A stretch of DNA of 64,000 bases from assembly GCA_900320465.1 (NCBI GenBank), contig ONSQ01000008.1, forward strand, positions 45,925 to 109,924, written 5' to 3'. Shown here one piece after another: positions 7,788 to 15,702 of the stretch; the first letter of the stretch is position 1, and the number at the start of each line of letters is the position of its first letter. Made by a program: the position numbers and the translations under genes. The stretch is from an uncultured Eubacteriales bacterium. Lineage in GTDB: Bacteria; Bacillota; Clostridia; Oscillospirales; Oscillospiraceae. Below the pieces are notes generated by a model. That model was not told the origin of the DNA. It did no database searches and saw nothing but the letters and a program-made list of their open reading frames with translations.

Positions 7788-8266
7788 AAACCAGACGAAT
7801 CACCATCATGGCCATGTGCGTGGCGCTGGCGATGATCCTGTCCTATGTGGAGAGCATGATCCCCTCCCCCGGCATCCCGGGCGTCAAGCTGGGGCTTGCC
7901 AACATCGTGGTGGTCTTCGCCCTCTACAAGCTGGGCTGGAAAGAGGCCGTCGGCATTTCGCTGCTGCGCGTATTTCTGGTCTCGCTGCTCTTCGGCCACG
8001 CGGCCAGTCTGATGTACAGCGCCTCCGGCGCGGTGCTGAGTCTGGCGGGCATGATCCTGCTGAAGAAGAGCGACAAGCTCAGCTGCGTCGCCGTCAGCGT
8101 GCTGGGAGGCGTGCTGCATAACGCGGGCCAGATTCTGATGGCCGTGGTGCTGATGGGACACAACGTGGTGTATTATCTGCCCGTGCTGATCCTCAGCGGC
8201 ACCGTGGCCGGCATCGGCATCGGTCTGGTGGCGGCCATCCTGGTCCGGCGCATCCCGACAGAATAA
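7784..8266 (+). CDS. Gx transporter family membrane protein (EetB-like; formerly HepT component I)
   Basis: The 160-residue protein has about five transmembrane helices and the family pattern VKLGLANIVVVFALYKLG near residues 35-52. Such proteins are often annotated as heptaprenyl diphosphate synthase component I, but no synthase partner is present here. As I recall, EetB of extracellular electron transfer loci belongs to this family. It is the last gene of the rnf-like operon and is followed by a strong terminator. Confidence 0.85.
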   Translation: MKTRRITIMAMCVALAMILSYVESMIPSPGIPGVKLGLANIVVVFALYKLGWKEAVGISLLRVFLVSLLFGHAASLMYSASGAVLSLAGMILLKKSDKLSCVAVSVLGGVLHNAGQILMAVVLMGHNVVYYLPVLILSGTVAGIGIGLVAAILVRRIPTE

Positions 8267-8281
8267 CAAAACAAGCAACAA

Positions 8282-8320
8282 AAAAGAGACGTTGAAAACC
8301 TTGTTTTCAACGTCTCTTTT
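8282..8320. terminator. Bidirectional intrinsic terminator
   Basis: An 18-bp perfect stem (8282-8299 with 8303-8320) with a three-base loop has A and T runs on both sides. It ends the rnf-like operon and also the leftward-arriving cation efflux operon. Confidence 0.9.
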
Positions 8321-8332
8321 CTGTTTGATCGC

Positions 8333-9466
8333 TCAGTCGCTCAGATCCAGGTCCGGCGCGATGATCACCGTATAATCCGGGACCATTTCCTGCACCTCCT
8401 GCCGGATCTCCTCCAGCAGCGCTCTGGCGTCCACGTCGAAGCTGAACACCACGTCAAAGCGCAGCTCTTTCGCCTCGCTGTCCAGATAGAAGCCGTGCAC
8501 CTGCAGCGTGCCCTCGTGGGCCATGACGGCCTTGGTCACGCGGCTGCGCAGCGCGCGGCACTCCTCGTCGGTGGTGTTGTGGGAGTACACGCCCACGCCC
8601 GCCAACACGATGCCGGTCTCGCGCATCACGCGCGCCTGCATGCTGCGGGTCATGCGGTCCAGCTCCGCGGCGGTGGTGGTGTCCGCCACCTCGATGTGAA
8701 CCGTGGCATAGTTGCGTCCCGGGCCGTAGTTGTTCAGAAACAGGTCATAGGCCCCGCGAACGCCCTCTTCCTCGCAGATCAGCGACTTGATCCGGCGGCT
8801 GAGCTCCGGGTCTGTGCGGGCGCCCAGCAGGTCGTCCAGCGTGCCGCCGAGCATCTCGATGCCCGACTTGATGATAAAGGCCGCGATCACCACGCCCACA
8901 TAGGCCTCCAGTGAAAGGCCCGTGAGCATGTACAGGATCGCGCAGGCCAGCACGGAGCCGGAGAGGATCGCGTCAAAGCGCGCGTCCGAGCCCGAGGCCA
9001 CCAGGGCGTCGGAATCGGCCTTTTTCCCCTGCGCCGTCACATAGGCGCCCAGCACCAGCTTGGCCGCCACGGCAGCGGCGATCAGCAGCAGCGAGAGCAG
9101 CGTATACTCCGCCTTTTCGGGGGTGATGATCTTCTTGACCGACTCCACCAGCGCCGTCAGACCGGCGTAGAGCACCAGCGCCGCCACGATCATGGCGCTG
9201 AAATACTCGATCCTTCCGTAGCCCAGGGGGTGCTTCCTGTCCGGTTTCTTGGCCGATAGTCTGGCCCCCACGATGGTGATGATGCTCGACAGCGCGTCGG
9301 AGAGGTTGTTGACCGCGTCGAGCACTACGGCGATGGAGTTGGTCAGCAGACCCACCGCTGCCTTCATAGCCGCGAGCAGCACGTTGGCTCCCACTCCTAC
9401 CAGGCTGGTGCGCACGATCAGGGCATTGCGTACGCTTTGATCCTTCAGGACAATTTTTTCCGTCAT
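8333..9466 (-). CDS. Cation diffusion facilitator family efflux protein
   Basis: This membrane exporter of divalent metals has about six transmembrane helices followed by a cytoplasmic region. The metal-site segment of helix 2 reads LDAVNNLSD (Asp50, Asp57) and that of helix 5 reads GSDARFD, a DxxxD pattern. The lack of His fits the Mn2+/Fe2+ branch better than the Zn2+ branch, though substrate is inferred. ATG 9466, one base after the ohrR stop, is preferred over an upstream start at 9496 that would overlap ohrR. The long C-terminal part (about 90 residues past the normal domain) is of unknown use. It is co-transcribed with ohrR. Confidence 0.9.
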   Translation of the reverse strand: MTEKIVLKDQSVRNALIVRTSLVGVGANVLLAAMKAAVGLLTNSIAVVLDAVNNLSDALSSIITIVGARLSAKKPDRKHPLGYGRIEYFSAMIVAALVLYAGLTALVESVKKIITPEKAEYTLLSLLLIAAAVAAKLVLGAYVTAQGKKADSDALVASGSDARFDAILSGSVLACAILYMLTGLSLEAYVGVVIAAFIIKSGIEMLGGTLDDLLGARTDPELSRRIKSLICEEEGVRGAYDLFLNNYGPGRNYATVHIEVADTTTAAELDRMTRSMQARVMRETGIVLAGVGVYSHNTTDEECRALRSRVTKAVMAHEGTLQVHGFYLDSEAKELRFDVVFSFDVDARALLEEIRQEVQEMVPDYTVIIAPDLDLSD

Positions 9467-9467
9467 T

Positions 9468-9905
9468 TTACTCTTCCACCACATCCAGGAGCTCATACAG
9501 GAGGCCGTACAGCTCCCGGGCCCGCTCCGGCGGCAGGGGGATGCACGCGCCCACCTGCTCCGGCACGGCCAGCGCCTTTTCCCGTAGGGCCAGCCCCTGC
9601 TCTGTCAGCGAGACGAGCACACTTCGCTCGTCCTGCTCGCTGCGGCTGCGGTGGATCAGCCCCTTTTTTTCCATGGCCTTGAGCAGCGGCGTCAGCGTCC
9701 CGGAGTCCAGATACAGCCGCTCGCCCAGGGCTTTGACGCTCAGCGGCGCGCTCTCCCACAGGGCCATCATGGCGATATACTGGGTATAGGTCAGATCGAG
9801 CACGCTCAGATACGGGTGGTACAGCCGGATCACGGCACGGGAGGCCGCGTACAGCGGAAAGCAGAGCTGGCGATCCAGCTCCAGTGCCTCATAAGCTTGG
9901 GACAT
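9468..9905 (-). CDS. ohrR: OhrR-type MarR family peroxide-sensing repressor
   Basis: The 145-residue winged-helix protein contains the OhrR sensing residues at the positions known from Bacillus subtilis: Cys15 in LDRQLCF, with Tyr19, Tyr29 and Tyr40. In the family, oxidation of this Cys by organic hydroperoxide releases the repressor from DNA. Its usual partner Ohr is absent; a glutathione peroxidase lies upstream and a metal exporter downstream in the same direction. The likely target is the 20-bp palindrome over the peroxidase promoter at 10507-10526. Confidence 0.9.
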   Translation of the reverse strand: MSQAYEALELDRQLCFPLYAASRAVIRLYHPYLSVLDLTYTQYIAMMALWESAPLSVKALGERLYLDSGTLTPLLKAMEKKGLIHRSRSEQDERSVLVSLTEQGLALREKALAVPEQVGACIPLPPERARELYGLLYELLDVVEE

Positions 9906-9932
9906 GGTGTGATAACCTTCTTTTTTCTGTGT

Positions 9933-10475
9933 TTACAGCAGGGCCTCGACGGCCTCAGCAACCTTCTTCATGTCGTGGGTGGGCTCAAAACGGGCCACCA
10001 CATTGCCCTCGCGGTCCACGAGGAACTTGGTGAAATTCCACTTGATGGCGGGGTTATTCTTGTAGTCCTTGTCGAACTTCTTGAGCATGGCGCTCATGGC
10101 CAGGGCGGTGGGGCCTTTGCCGAAGCCCTCAAAGCCCTTCTGGGACTTGAGGAAGGTGTAGAGCGGCAGCTCATTCTCGCCGTTGACGTCGGACTTTTTC
10201 ATCTGCGCAAACTGGGTGTTGTAGTGCAGCGTGCAGAACTCATGGATCTCCTCGTCGGTGCCGGGGGTCTGGCCGGCGAACTGGTTGCAGGGGATATCCA
10301 GGATCTCGAGCCCGCGCTCATGGTACTTTTCGTACATCTCCTCCAGGGGCTTGTACTGGGGCGTGAAGCCGCAGCCGGTGGCGGTGTTGACAACCAGGAC
10401 GACCTTGCCGCGGAAATTCTCCAGCGAGAAGTCCTCGCCGGTGCGGGTCTTGACGGTGTAATCATAGAAAGACAT
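9933..10475 (-). CDS. Glutathione peroxidase family protein (probably thioredoxin-dependent)
   Basis: The 180-residue protein reduces peroxides with a catalytic cysteine, Cys35 in NTATGCGFTPQY. Gln69 (FAGQ) and the KWNFTKFLVD motif complete the catalytic set. A second Cys at 63 and another at 81 could serve as resolving residues, as in the thioredoxin-linked bacterial forms. It is the first gene of a leftward unit with ohrR and the CDF exporter. Its promoter (10539-10511) is overlapped by a palindromic operator, so induction by peroxide through OhrR is expected. Confidence 0.92.
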   Translation of the reverse strand: MSFYDYTVKTRTGEDFSLENFRGKVVLVVNTATGCGFTPQYKPLEEMYEKYHERGLEILDIPCNQFAGQTPGTDEEIHEFCTLHYNTQFAQMKKSDVNGENELPLYTFLKSQKGFEGFGKGPTALAMSAMLKKFDKDYKNNPAIKWNFTKFLVDREGNVVARFEPTHDMKKVAEAVEALL

Positions 10476-10506
10476 AGGGAACCCTCCTGAACAAAATTTT
10501 GATCAA

Positions 10507-10526
10507 TTAGATTGTACTCAATCTAA
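10507..10526. promoter_or_regulatory. 20-bp palindromic operator over the peroxidase promoter
   Basis: TTAGATTG and CAATCTAA are exact inverted repeats separated by TACT. The site covers the -10 and part of the spacer of the minus-strand promoter, an ideal position for repression. OhrR encoded two genes downstream is the natural candidate. Confidence 0.7.
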
Positions 10527-10539
10527 CTGAATTTGTCAA
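10511..10539 (-). promoter_or_regulatory. Promoter of the peroxidase-ohrR-CDF unit
   Basis: On the minus strand TTGACA (10539-10534), a 17-base spacer and TACAAT (10516-10511) form a strong sigma-A type promoter. The spacer and -10 lie inside the palindrome at 10507-10526. Confidence 0.8.
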
Positions 10540-10560
10540 GCGGTATTTTGAATTCCTATC

Positions 10561-10589
10561 TTGACAAAGGGAATTAATGGTGCTACACT
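10561..10589 (+). promoter_or_regulatory. Promoter of the DUF3793-flavodoxin-HMA unit
   Basis: TTGACA (10561-10566), a 17-base spacer and TACACT (10584-10589) lie back to back with the peroxidase promoter. A second palindrome sits at the expected transcription start. Confidence 0.8.
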
Positions 10590-10596
10590 CCGTGTA

Positions 10597-10612
10597 GTTA
10601 GATATCTCTAAC
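10597..10612. promoter_or_regulatory. 16-bp palindromic operator downstream of the DUF3793 promoter
   Basis: GTTAGA and TCTAAC flank TATC in perfect dyad symmetry, just after the -10 element. The TTAGAT half-site is shared with the operator at 10507-10526. The form also resembles DtxR-family iron boxes, which would suit a flavodoxin operon. Repressor identity is inference. Confidence 0.6.
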
Positions 10613-10634
10613 CACGTGGAGAAAGGAGCCCGCC

Positions 10635-11186
10635 ATGATCGATGAACTGTTGGTAAGCTGCTGCGCTCCTACGCTTGCGGGGCTCAAAACCGGCAGTCTC
10701 TTCTCCTGTCCCTATGAATCCCGAAACGCGCTCCTGGGCGAGCTGTCCCGTCTCAACCGGTTTTTTCGTCCCCGGGCTCTTCAGTTGATCGCGCTGCGCT
10801 TCGGTGAGCGGCGGGCGCTTTTGTATCTCTACCGGCCCGCGGCATTGGAAAGGGATCTCAGCTGCCGCTGTGCCAGGGAGATCCTCGCCGAGGCCGGCTA
10901 CGGCGACAGCTGCTGCGGCAGCTGTCTGCAATGCCTGATCCGCCGTCTGCACGAGGGCGGCGAGTTTCCCCATGAGATCGGACTGTTCCTCAGCTATCCT
11001 CCGGACGATGTGCGCGGCTTTATTGACAACAAGGCGCGCAACTTCAAGCTCAGCGGGCAATGGAAGGTCTATGGGGATGAGGAAAAAGCCCTGGCTCTTT
11101 TTGAAAAATACAAAAAGTGTACCCGATCCTACTGTGCGTTTTTCCGCGCCGGCTTCGGCGTGGAGCGGCTCGCAGTGGCAAGTTAA
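10635..11186 (+). CDS. DUF3793 family protein
   Basis: The 183-residue Cys-rich protein belongs to a family of unknown function common in Clostridia. Family hallmarks are CAPTLAGLKTGSLFSC at the N terminus and FPHEIGLFLSYPPDDVRGFI in mid-protein, with a CCGSCLQC cluster near residue 95. Members are often next to flavodoxins and iron transport genes, which suggests a part in iron or redox metabolism. It is the first gene after a promoter with a palindromic operator. Confidence 0.88.
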   Translation: MIDELLVSCCAPTLAGLKTGSLFSCPYESRNALLGELSRLNRFFRPRALQLIALRFGERRALLYLYRPAALERDLSCRCAREILAEAGYGDSCCGSCLQCLIRRLHEGGEFPHEIGLFLSYPPDDVRGFIDNKARNFKLSGQWKVYGDEEKALALFEKYKKCTRSYCAFFRAGFGVERLAVAS

Positions 11187-11219
11187 ATACAAAAATAAAA
11201 TGAAGAAAGGACTAAGAAC

Positions 11220-11642
11220 ATGAACAAAGTCGCAGTTATCTACTGGAGCGGAACCGGCAACACCGAGGCCATGGCCCAGGCCGTCGCAAAGGGCGCGCAG
11301 GGCGCCGGCGCCTCGGCGCAGCTTTACGCGGTGTCAGATTTTTCTCCTGCGCAGGCCGCGCAGTATGACGCCTTTGCCCTGGGCTGCCCCGCCATGGGCA
11401 GCGAGGCGCTGGAGGACGGCGAATTTGAGCCCGTTTACCAGTCTCTCAAGGCCTCTCTGGCGGATCGCAAGGTCGCGCTGTTCGGCTCCTACGGCTGGGG
11501 CGACGGCGAGTGGATGCGCTCCTGGGAAGCGGATTGTGCCGATGCGGGCATCACGCTTGCCGCCGAGAGCGTTATCTGCAACGACGCGCCGGACGACGAG
11601 GCGCTTTCAGCCTGCAAGGCGCTTGGCGCTGCTCTGGTCTGA
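11220..11642 (+). CDS. Flavodoxin
   Basis: This 140-residue FMN electron carrier replaces ferredoxin in many anaerobes when iron is short. The phosphate-binding loop SGTGNTEAMA (residues 10-19) and the FMN-ring loops near GCPAMGSE (55-62) and GSYGWGDGEW (90-99) are present. It is the second gene of the DUF3793 unit, with a ribosome site AAAGGA before the ATG. The adjacent operators suggest metal- or redox-responsive expression. Confidence 0.95.
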   Translation: MNKVAVIYWSGTGNTEAMAQAVAKGAQGAGASAQLYAVSDFSPAQAAQYDAFALGCPAMGSEALEDGEFEPVYQSLKASLADRKVALFGSYGWGDGEWMRSWEADCADAGITLAAESVICNDAPDDEALSACKALGAALV

Positions 11643-11645
11643 GCC

Positions 11646-11894
11646 ATGATCAGAACGGTATTGAAAATCGACGGCATGGCCTGCACTATGTGCGAGGCTC
11701 ATGTCAACGACGCCATCCGCAAAGCCGTGGCCGGGACGAAGAAGCTATCGTCCTCCTACCGCAAGGGGGAATCGAGCTTTCTGACCGAAGAGGCGCCGGA
11801 TCTGAACGCTCTGCGCGCCGAGATCGAAAAGACCGGCTATCGCGTTCTCTCCGCCGAGAGCGAGCCCTATGTGAAAAAAGGGCTCTTCGGCTGA
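11646..11894 (+). CDS. Heavy-metal-associated domain protein
   Basis: An 82-residue single HMA-like domain, with the metal motif MACTMCEAHV near residues 11-20. HMA proteins bind Cu+ or similar soft metals for transfer to partners. The segment after the motif lacks the usual hydrophobic pattern in places, so metal and role are uncertain. It begins three bases after the flavodoxin stop and is followed by a terminator. Confidence 0.8.
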   Translation: MIRTVLKIDGMACTMCEAHVNDAIRKAVAGTKKLSSSYRKGESSFLTEEAPDLNALRAEIEKTGYRVLSAESEPYVKKGLFG

Positions 11895-11910
11895 CATCGG
11901 CATATCTTTC

Positions 11911-11941
11911 AAAAACGGACAGCTTCACGCTGTCCGTTTTT
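11911..11941. terminator. Intrinsic terminator after the flavodoxin unit
   Basis: A stem of about 12 bp built on ACGGACAGC and GCTGTCCGT is flanked by A and T runs. It separates the HMA gene from the promoter at 11943. Confidence 0.85.
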
Positions 11942-11942
11942 C

Positions 11943-11971
11943 TTTACAGGAGCCGGAAAAAAGCTTATACT
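11943..11971 (+). promoter_or_regulatory. Promoter of the lipoprotein-YgjP pair
   Basis: TTTACA (11943-11948), a 17-base spacer and TATACT (11966-11971). The -35 begins within the T-tail of the preceding terminator. Confidence 0.65.
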
Positions 11972-12002
11972 GTATGCAGGATGAAAACAAGGAGGGATCG
12001 GC

Positions 12003-12554
12003 GTGAAAAAAGCTCTGTGCCTGTTGTTGGCGTTGCTGCTGGCGCTGCTGATGCCGGGCTGCGGCGCGGCCCAGGGCGCGCCGACCGTTTCGGAGACGCC
12101 TGAGTCGGAGGCGCTCATCATCACCGGCGACTACACGCTCTTTGCGCTCAGCTACGCCGATCAGCTGGTGGCGGCCGACGCCATGGAGCTTTTCTCCATA
12201 CTCACTTTGGCGGAAAACGGCGGCTCGCTGACCATAGGTGCCGAGCAGGGCCGTGTGCTGGACTGGGAGGTCCGGGACGGGCAGCTCACGCTCCACAGCA
12301 CGCTGGGCAGCTTTTCCGGCACCGTCGCCGACGGCGTGGCCGTGCTCACAAGCGACGGCGAGACCCGCCTGTACTACGCCGCGCCCGGCGCGGATCTGAA
12401 CGCCTATTCTCCGCTGGACCGGGACGCACTGGAGGCCTATTTGCTGCAGGAGGCCCTGGGCGAGACCGAGCTGCCGGACATGGAGGCGCTGCTGGAGTCT
12501 CTGCCCGCCGCCCCGGCGGAATCCGAGGAGCCCGAGGGCTCCCCTGCTCCATGA
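12003..12554 (+). CDS. Hypothetical lipoprotein
   Basis: The 183-residue product has a Leu-rich signal peptide and a lipobox ending in Cys (LMPGC), so it should be anchored outside the membrane. The middle section consists of alternating polar and hydrophobic strands; the C terminus is rich in Pro, Glu and Ala. I recognise no family. The start is GTG 12003, six bases after AAGGAGGG. Its stop overlaps the next gene by four bases. Confidence 0.8.
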   Translation: MKKALCLLLALLLALLMPGCGAAQGAPTVSETPESEALIITGDYTLFALSYADQLVAADAMELFSILTLAENGGSLTIGAEQGRVLDWEVRDGQLTLHSTLGSFSGTVADGVAVLTSDGETRLYYAAPGADLNAYSPLDRDALEAYLLQEALGETELPDMEALLESLPAAPAESEEPEGSPAP

Positions 12555-13255
12555 AGCGCAGCGTCCGTCTGAACGGCCGGGACGTCCCCTACACGCTGGA
12601 GCGCAAGGGCGTGAAGAACCTGAACCTGCGCATCCGCGCAGGAGAGGTCTACGTCTCCGCCTCCCGCTGGGTCCCTGTCGGCGTCATTGAAAGCTTTCTG
12701 CAAAGCCGCGCGGAATTCATCCTCGACGCCATCGAACGCTCCGGGGCGAAGAGAGTAGTGCGTTTTGCCGAAGGCGAGCGCTTCTTCTACCGCGGCAGGA
12801 GCTATCCGCTCGCGCTCAGCCGCGGCGCGAAAAACGAGGTCTGCGTCCTGGAGGACGCGCTGCTTCTCAGCCTGCGCGAGCCTGCCGACGAAGCGCTGGC
12901 CCGCCGGGTGCTGCAGGGCTGGTATCGCGCCGAGAGCGAACGGCTCTGCCGCTTATCCTGCGCGCGTCTGCTGCCCTGCTTTGCCCCCTGTGGCGTGCCG
13001 CAGGAGATCGAGATTCGCATGCGCGTCATGCGCTCCTGCTGGGGCAACTGCCGTCCCTCCCGGCGGATTGTGACCTTCAACGCCTTTCTCGCCGCCGTGC
13101 CGGACGAAAGTCTGGATTACGTGGTGGCCCATGAGCTGACCCATTTTCTCCACGCCGACCACTCCGCCGCCTTTTACGCCGCACTCGCACGCGTGATGCC
13201 CGACTGGAAGCCGCGCCGCGCGGCGCTGAAGGACTATCAGGCGGTGCCGTTCTGA
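12551..13255 (+). CDS. YgjP-like (DUF45) zinc metallopeptidase
   Basis: The 234-residue protein has the HELTHFLHADH zinc motif near residues 195-205, and the RSCWGNC segment that precedes it in the family. The N-terminal half matches the DUF45 pattern (YTLERKGVKNLNLRI). No signal peptide, so it is cytoplasmic. Substrates of this family are not established. It is translationally coupled to the upstream lipoprotein by an ATGA overlap. Confidence 0.88.
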   Translation: MKRSVRLNGRDVPYTLERKGVKNLNLRIRAGEVYVSASRWVPVGVIESFLQSRAEFILDAIERSGAKRVVRFAEGERFFYRGRSYPLALSRGAKNEVCVLEDALLLSLREPADEALARRVLQGWYRAESERLCRLSCARLLPCFAPCGVPQEIEIRMRVMRSCWGNCRPSRRIVTFNAFLAAVPDESLDYVVAHELTHFLHADHSAAFYAALARVMPDWKPRRAALKDYQAVPF

Positions 13256-13395
13256 CGGGGCAGGTCCCGTATCTTATACTGATACCCAATAAAAACAAGA
13301 CAATCTTTGCGGCCAGAATTGCGCCATACATCGTTGGAGCCCTTGCAAATATATCTCCATTATTCGCTGCCACTCACAACCGAGGTGACGCTCTG

Positions 13396-14742
13396 TTGCA
13401 TTCCTCCCAGCTTTTGATGACCGACGGCAGCATAAGCGGCAAGATGCTCCGCTTTGCCCTGCCGGTGTTCATCGGCAATCTTTTTCAGCAGCTTTATAAC
13501 GTGGCCGACGCGCTGATCGTCGGCAATTTCGTCGGCAACGATGCGCTGGCCGCCGTCAGCGCCACAGGCAACCTGGTGTTTCTGCTCATCAGCTTTTTCG
13601 CCGGGGTGTCCATGGGCGCCGGCGTGGTCATCTCCCGCTATTTCGGCGCAAGGGATGAAGAAAAAATGCGTCTTGCCATCCACACCTCGGTGGCCTTCAA
13701 TCTGGTCACCGGCCTGGGGCTGACGCTGGCGGGCACCACGCTGACGCCCTGGCTGCTGCGGCTGATGGGCACGCCGGAGGACGTGATGGCCCTGTCGGTC
13801 ACCTATATCCGCATTTTCTTTGCCGGGTCGCTGGGGCTTGTGATGTACAACTCCTTCTGCGGGATCATGCGGGCCGTGGGCGACAGCCGGAATCCGCTGA
13901 TCTATCTGGTGATCTCCTCGCTGTTGAACGTCACGATGGATCTGATCTTCGTGGCCGGGCTGCACATGGGCGTCACCGGTGCGGCGCTGGCCACGATCCT
14001 GGCCCAGTTTCTCAGCGCCATCCTCTGTGCGCTGAAGCTGATGCGCACCGCCGACAGCCATCGGCTGGTGCTGCGCCAGGTCCGCTTTGACCGGGACATG
14101 ACCGGACTGATCGTCCGCTACGGTCTGCCCACGGGCATGCAGAACTCGGTCATCGCCATCGCCAACGTGGTGGTCCAGTCCAATATCAACGCCTTCGGCA
14201 CGATGGCCGTGTCCGGCTGCGGCGCCTACGCCAAGATCGAGGGCTTCGCCTTTCTGCCCATCACCAGCTTCCAGATGGCGCTGACCACCTTCGTTGGCCA
14301 GAATCTGGGCGCCGGCGAGTATGAGCGCGCCAAAAAGGGCGCCCGCTTCGGCATCTGGTGCTCCATCGCGGCGGCAGAGCTGATCGGCCTTGCGATCTAC
14401 GTCTCCGCGCCGCATTTGATCGGCGCCTTCACTTCTGAGCCCGAGGCCATCGCCTTCGGCGTGCGCAAGGCGGAGATCTGCTCCATGTTCTTCTTCCTGC
14501 TCTCGGCGTCCCACTGTCTTTCGGCGGTGCTGCGCGGCGCGGGCAAGGCCAGCATCCCCATGCTGGCGATGCTGATTTTCTGGTGTGTCATCCGCGTGAG
14601 CTTCATCGCGGTAGCCATGCCCTATTATCGCTCCATCGACGTGGTCAACTGGGTTTATCCGCTGACCTGGCTTCTGAGCACGATCTTCCTGGTGATCTAT
14701 TATGTGCGGGCCGACTGGCTGCACAGCTTTGTAAAAGCATAA
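13396..14742 (+). CDS. MATE family multidrug/cation efflux transporter
   Basis: The 448-residue protein has twelve predicted helices in two similar halves. Early motifs include FIGNLFQQLYNVADALIVG and the repeat-half GLPTGMQNSV. MATE pumps export organic compounds using H+ or Na+ gradients. The start is TTG 13396, seven bases after GAGGTGA; an internal ATG at 13417 is less well placed. The 140-base gap upstream shows no convincing promoter. Confidence 0.93.
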   Translation: MHSSQLLMTDGSISGKMLRFALPVFIGNLFQQLYNVADALIVGNFVGNDALAAVSATGNLVFLLISFFAGVSMGAGVVISRYFGARDEEKMRLAIHTSVAFNLVTGLGLTLAGTTLTPWLLRLMGTPEDVMALSVTYIRIFFAGSLGLVMYNSFCGIMRAVGDSRNPLIYLVISSLLNVTMDLIFVAGLHMGVTGAALATILAQFLSAILCALKLMRTADSHRLVLRQVRFDRDMTGLIVRYGLPTGMQNSVIAIANVVVQSNINAFGTMAVSGCGAYAKIEGFAFLPITSFQMALTTFVGQNLGAGEYERAKKGARFGIWCSIAAAELIGLAIYVSAPHLIGAFTSEPEAIAFGVRKAEICSMFFFLLSASHCLSAVLRGAGKASIPMLAMLIFWCVIRVSFIAVAMPYYRSIDVVNWVYPLTWLLSTIFLVIYYVRADWLHSFVKA

Positions 14743-14769
14743 ATCCGTGCAGAAAGAGAGAGAAAGACT

Positions 14770-15702
14770 ATGGCGATTGTTGTTGTGGGAACCGTTTTTG
14801 TGGACATCAAGGGCTTTCCCGAGGAGCTGTATATCCCCGGCGGGCGCAACTCCGGCAGCGTGCAGATCGTGCACGGCGGCGTGGGGCGCAACGTGGCGGA
14901 GGATATCGGCAACGTGGAGCTGCGCCCGGTTTTCGTCAGCATGGTGGACGACTCGGCCGAGGGGGCAGAGGTGGTGCGCAAGCTGCGCAATCACCGTGTA
15001 AACACGGATTACATCGTCACGGTGCCCGACGGCATGGGCATGTGGCTGGCGGTCTTTGACGAGACCGGCGACGTGGTCGGCTCCATCTCCAAGCGGCCCA
15101 AGATGGACGCGCTGGCCGCGCTGATCGACGAGAAGGGCGACGAGATCTTTCGTGACGCCGACAGCATCATCATTGAGATCGACCTGGACAAGTCGGTGGT
15201 CAAGCGGGTGCTGAGCTACGCGCGCAAGTATCACAAAAAGGTCTACGCGGTGGTGGCCAACATGTCCATTGCCACCCAGCGGCGGGACTTTTTGCAGGAT
15301 ATCGACTGCTTCATCTGCAACGTGCAGGAGGCCGGCATCCTCTTTGTCAGCGATTTTTCCGACTACACGCCCGAGCAGCTGTGCGACACGCTCTCGCAGA
15401 ATCTGGTCAACGCGGACTTTCGCTCGATGATCGTCACCATGGGCAGTCGCGGCGCGGTCTATGCCGACAAGAACGGTGAGCGCGGCGTGTGTCCGGCCAG
15501 CAGCGTGACTGTGCGCGACACCACCGGTGCCGGCGACGCCTTCTGCGCCGGGGCCTCCATCGCGCTGACCTACGGCAAGCACATGCGCGAGGCCGTGGAG
15601 ATCGGCACCCGTCTGGCCGCCTCGGTCATCAAGGTGTCGGAGAACGTCTGTCCGCGCTTCCGTCCCCAGGAGCTGGGGCTGGATATCGAGGTCACGGATT
15701 AG
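14770..15702 (+). CDS. PfkB family sugar or nucleoside kinase
   Basis: The 310-residue ribokinase-fold enzyme has the substrate-side motif HGGVGRNVAEDIG near residues 36-48 and the ATP/catalytic motif DTTGAGDAF near 250-258. The GGVGRN form is typical of nucleoside-type members such as pseudouridine kinases, but no pseudouridine glycosidase gene is nearby, so the substrate is left open. It lies 27 bases after the MATE gene and may share its message. Confidence 0.88.
   Translation: MAIVVVGTVFVDIKGFPEELYIPGGRNSGSVQIVHGGVGRNVAEDIGNVELRPVFVSMVDDSAEGAEVVRKLRNHRVNTDYIVTVPDGMGMWLAVFDETGDVVGSISKRPKMDALAALIDEKGDEIFRDADSIIIEIDLDKSVVKRVLSYARKYHKKVYAVVANMSIATQRRDFLQDIDCFICNVQEAGILFVSDFSDYTPEQLCDTLSQNLVNADFRSMIVTMGSRGAVYADKNGERGVCPASSVTVRDTTGAGDAFCAGASIALTYGKHMREAVEIGTRLAASVIKVSENVCPRFRPQELGLDIEVTD

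Noticed and set aside
7402-13255. A displaced rnfB after rnfA
   Set aside because: No protein here has the ferredoxin-like Cys clusters of RnfB; the only Cys-rich one is DUF3793.
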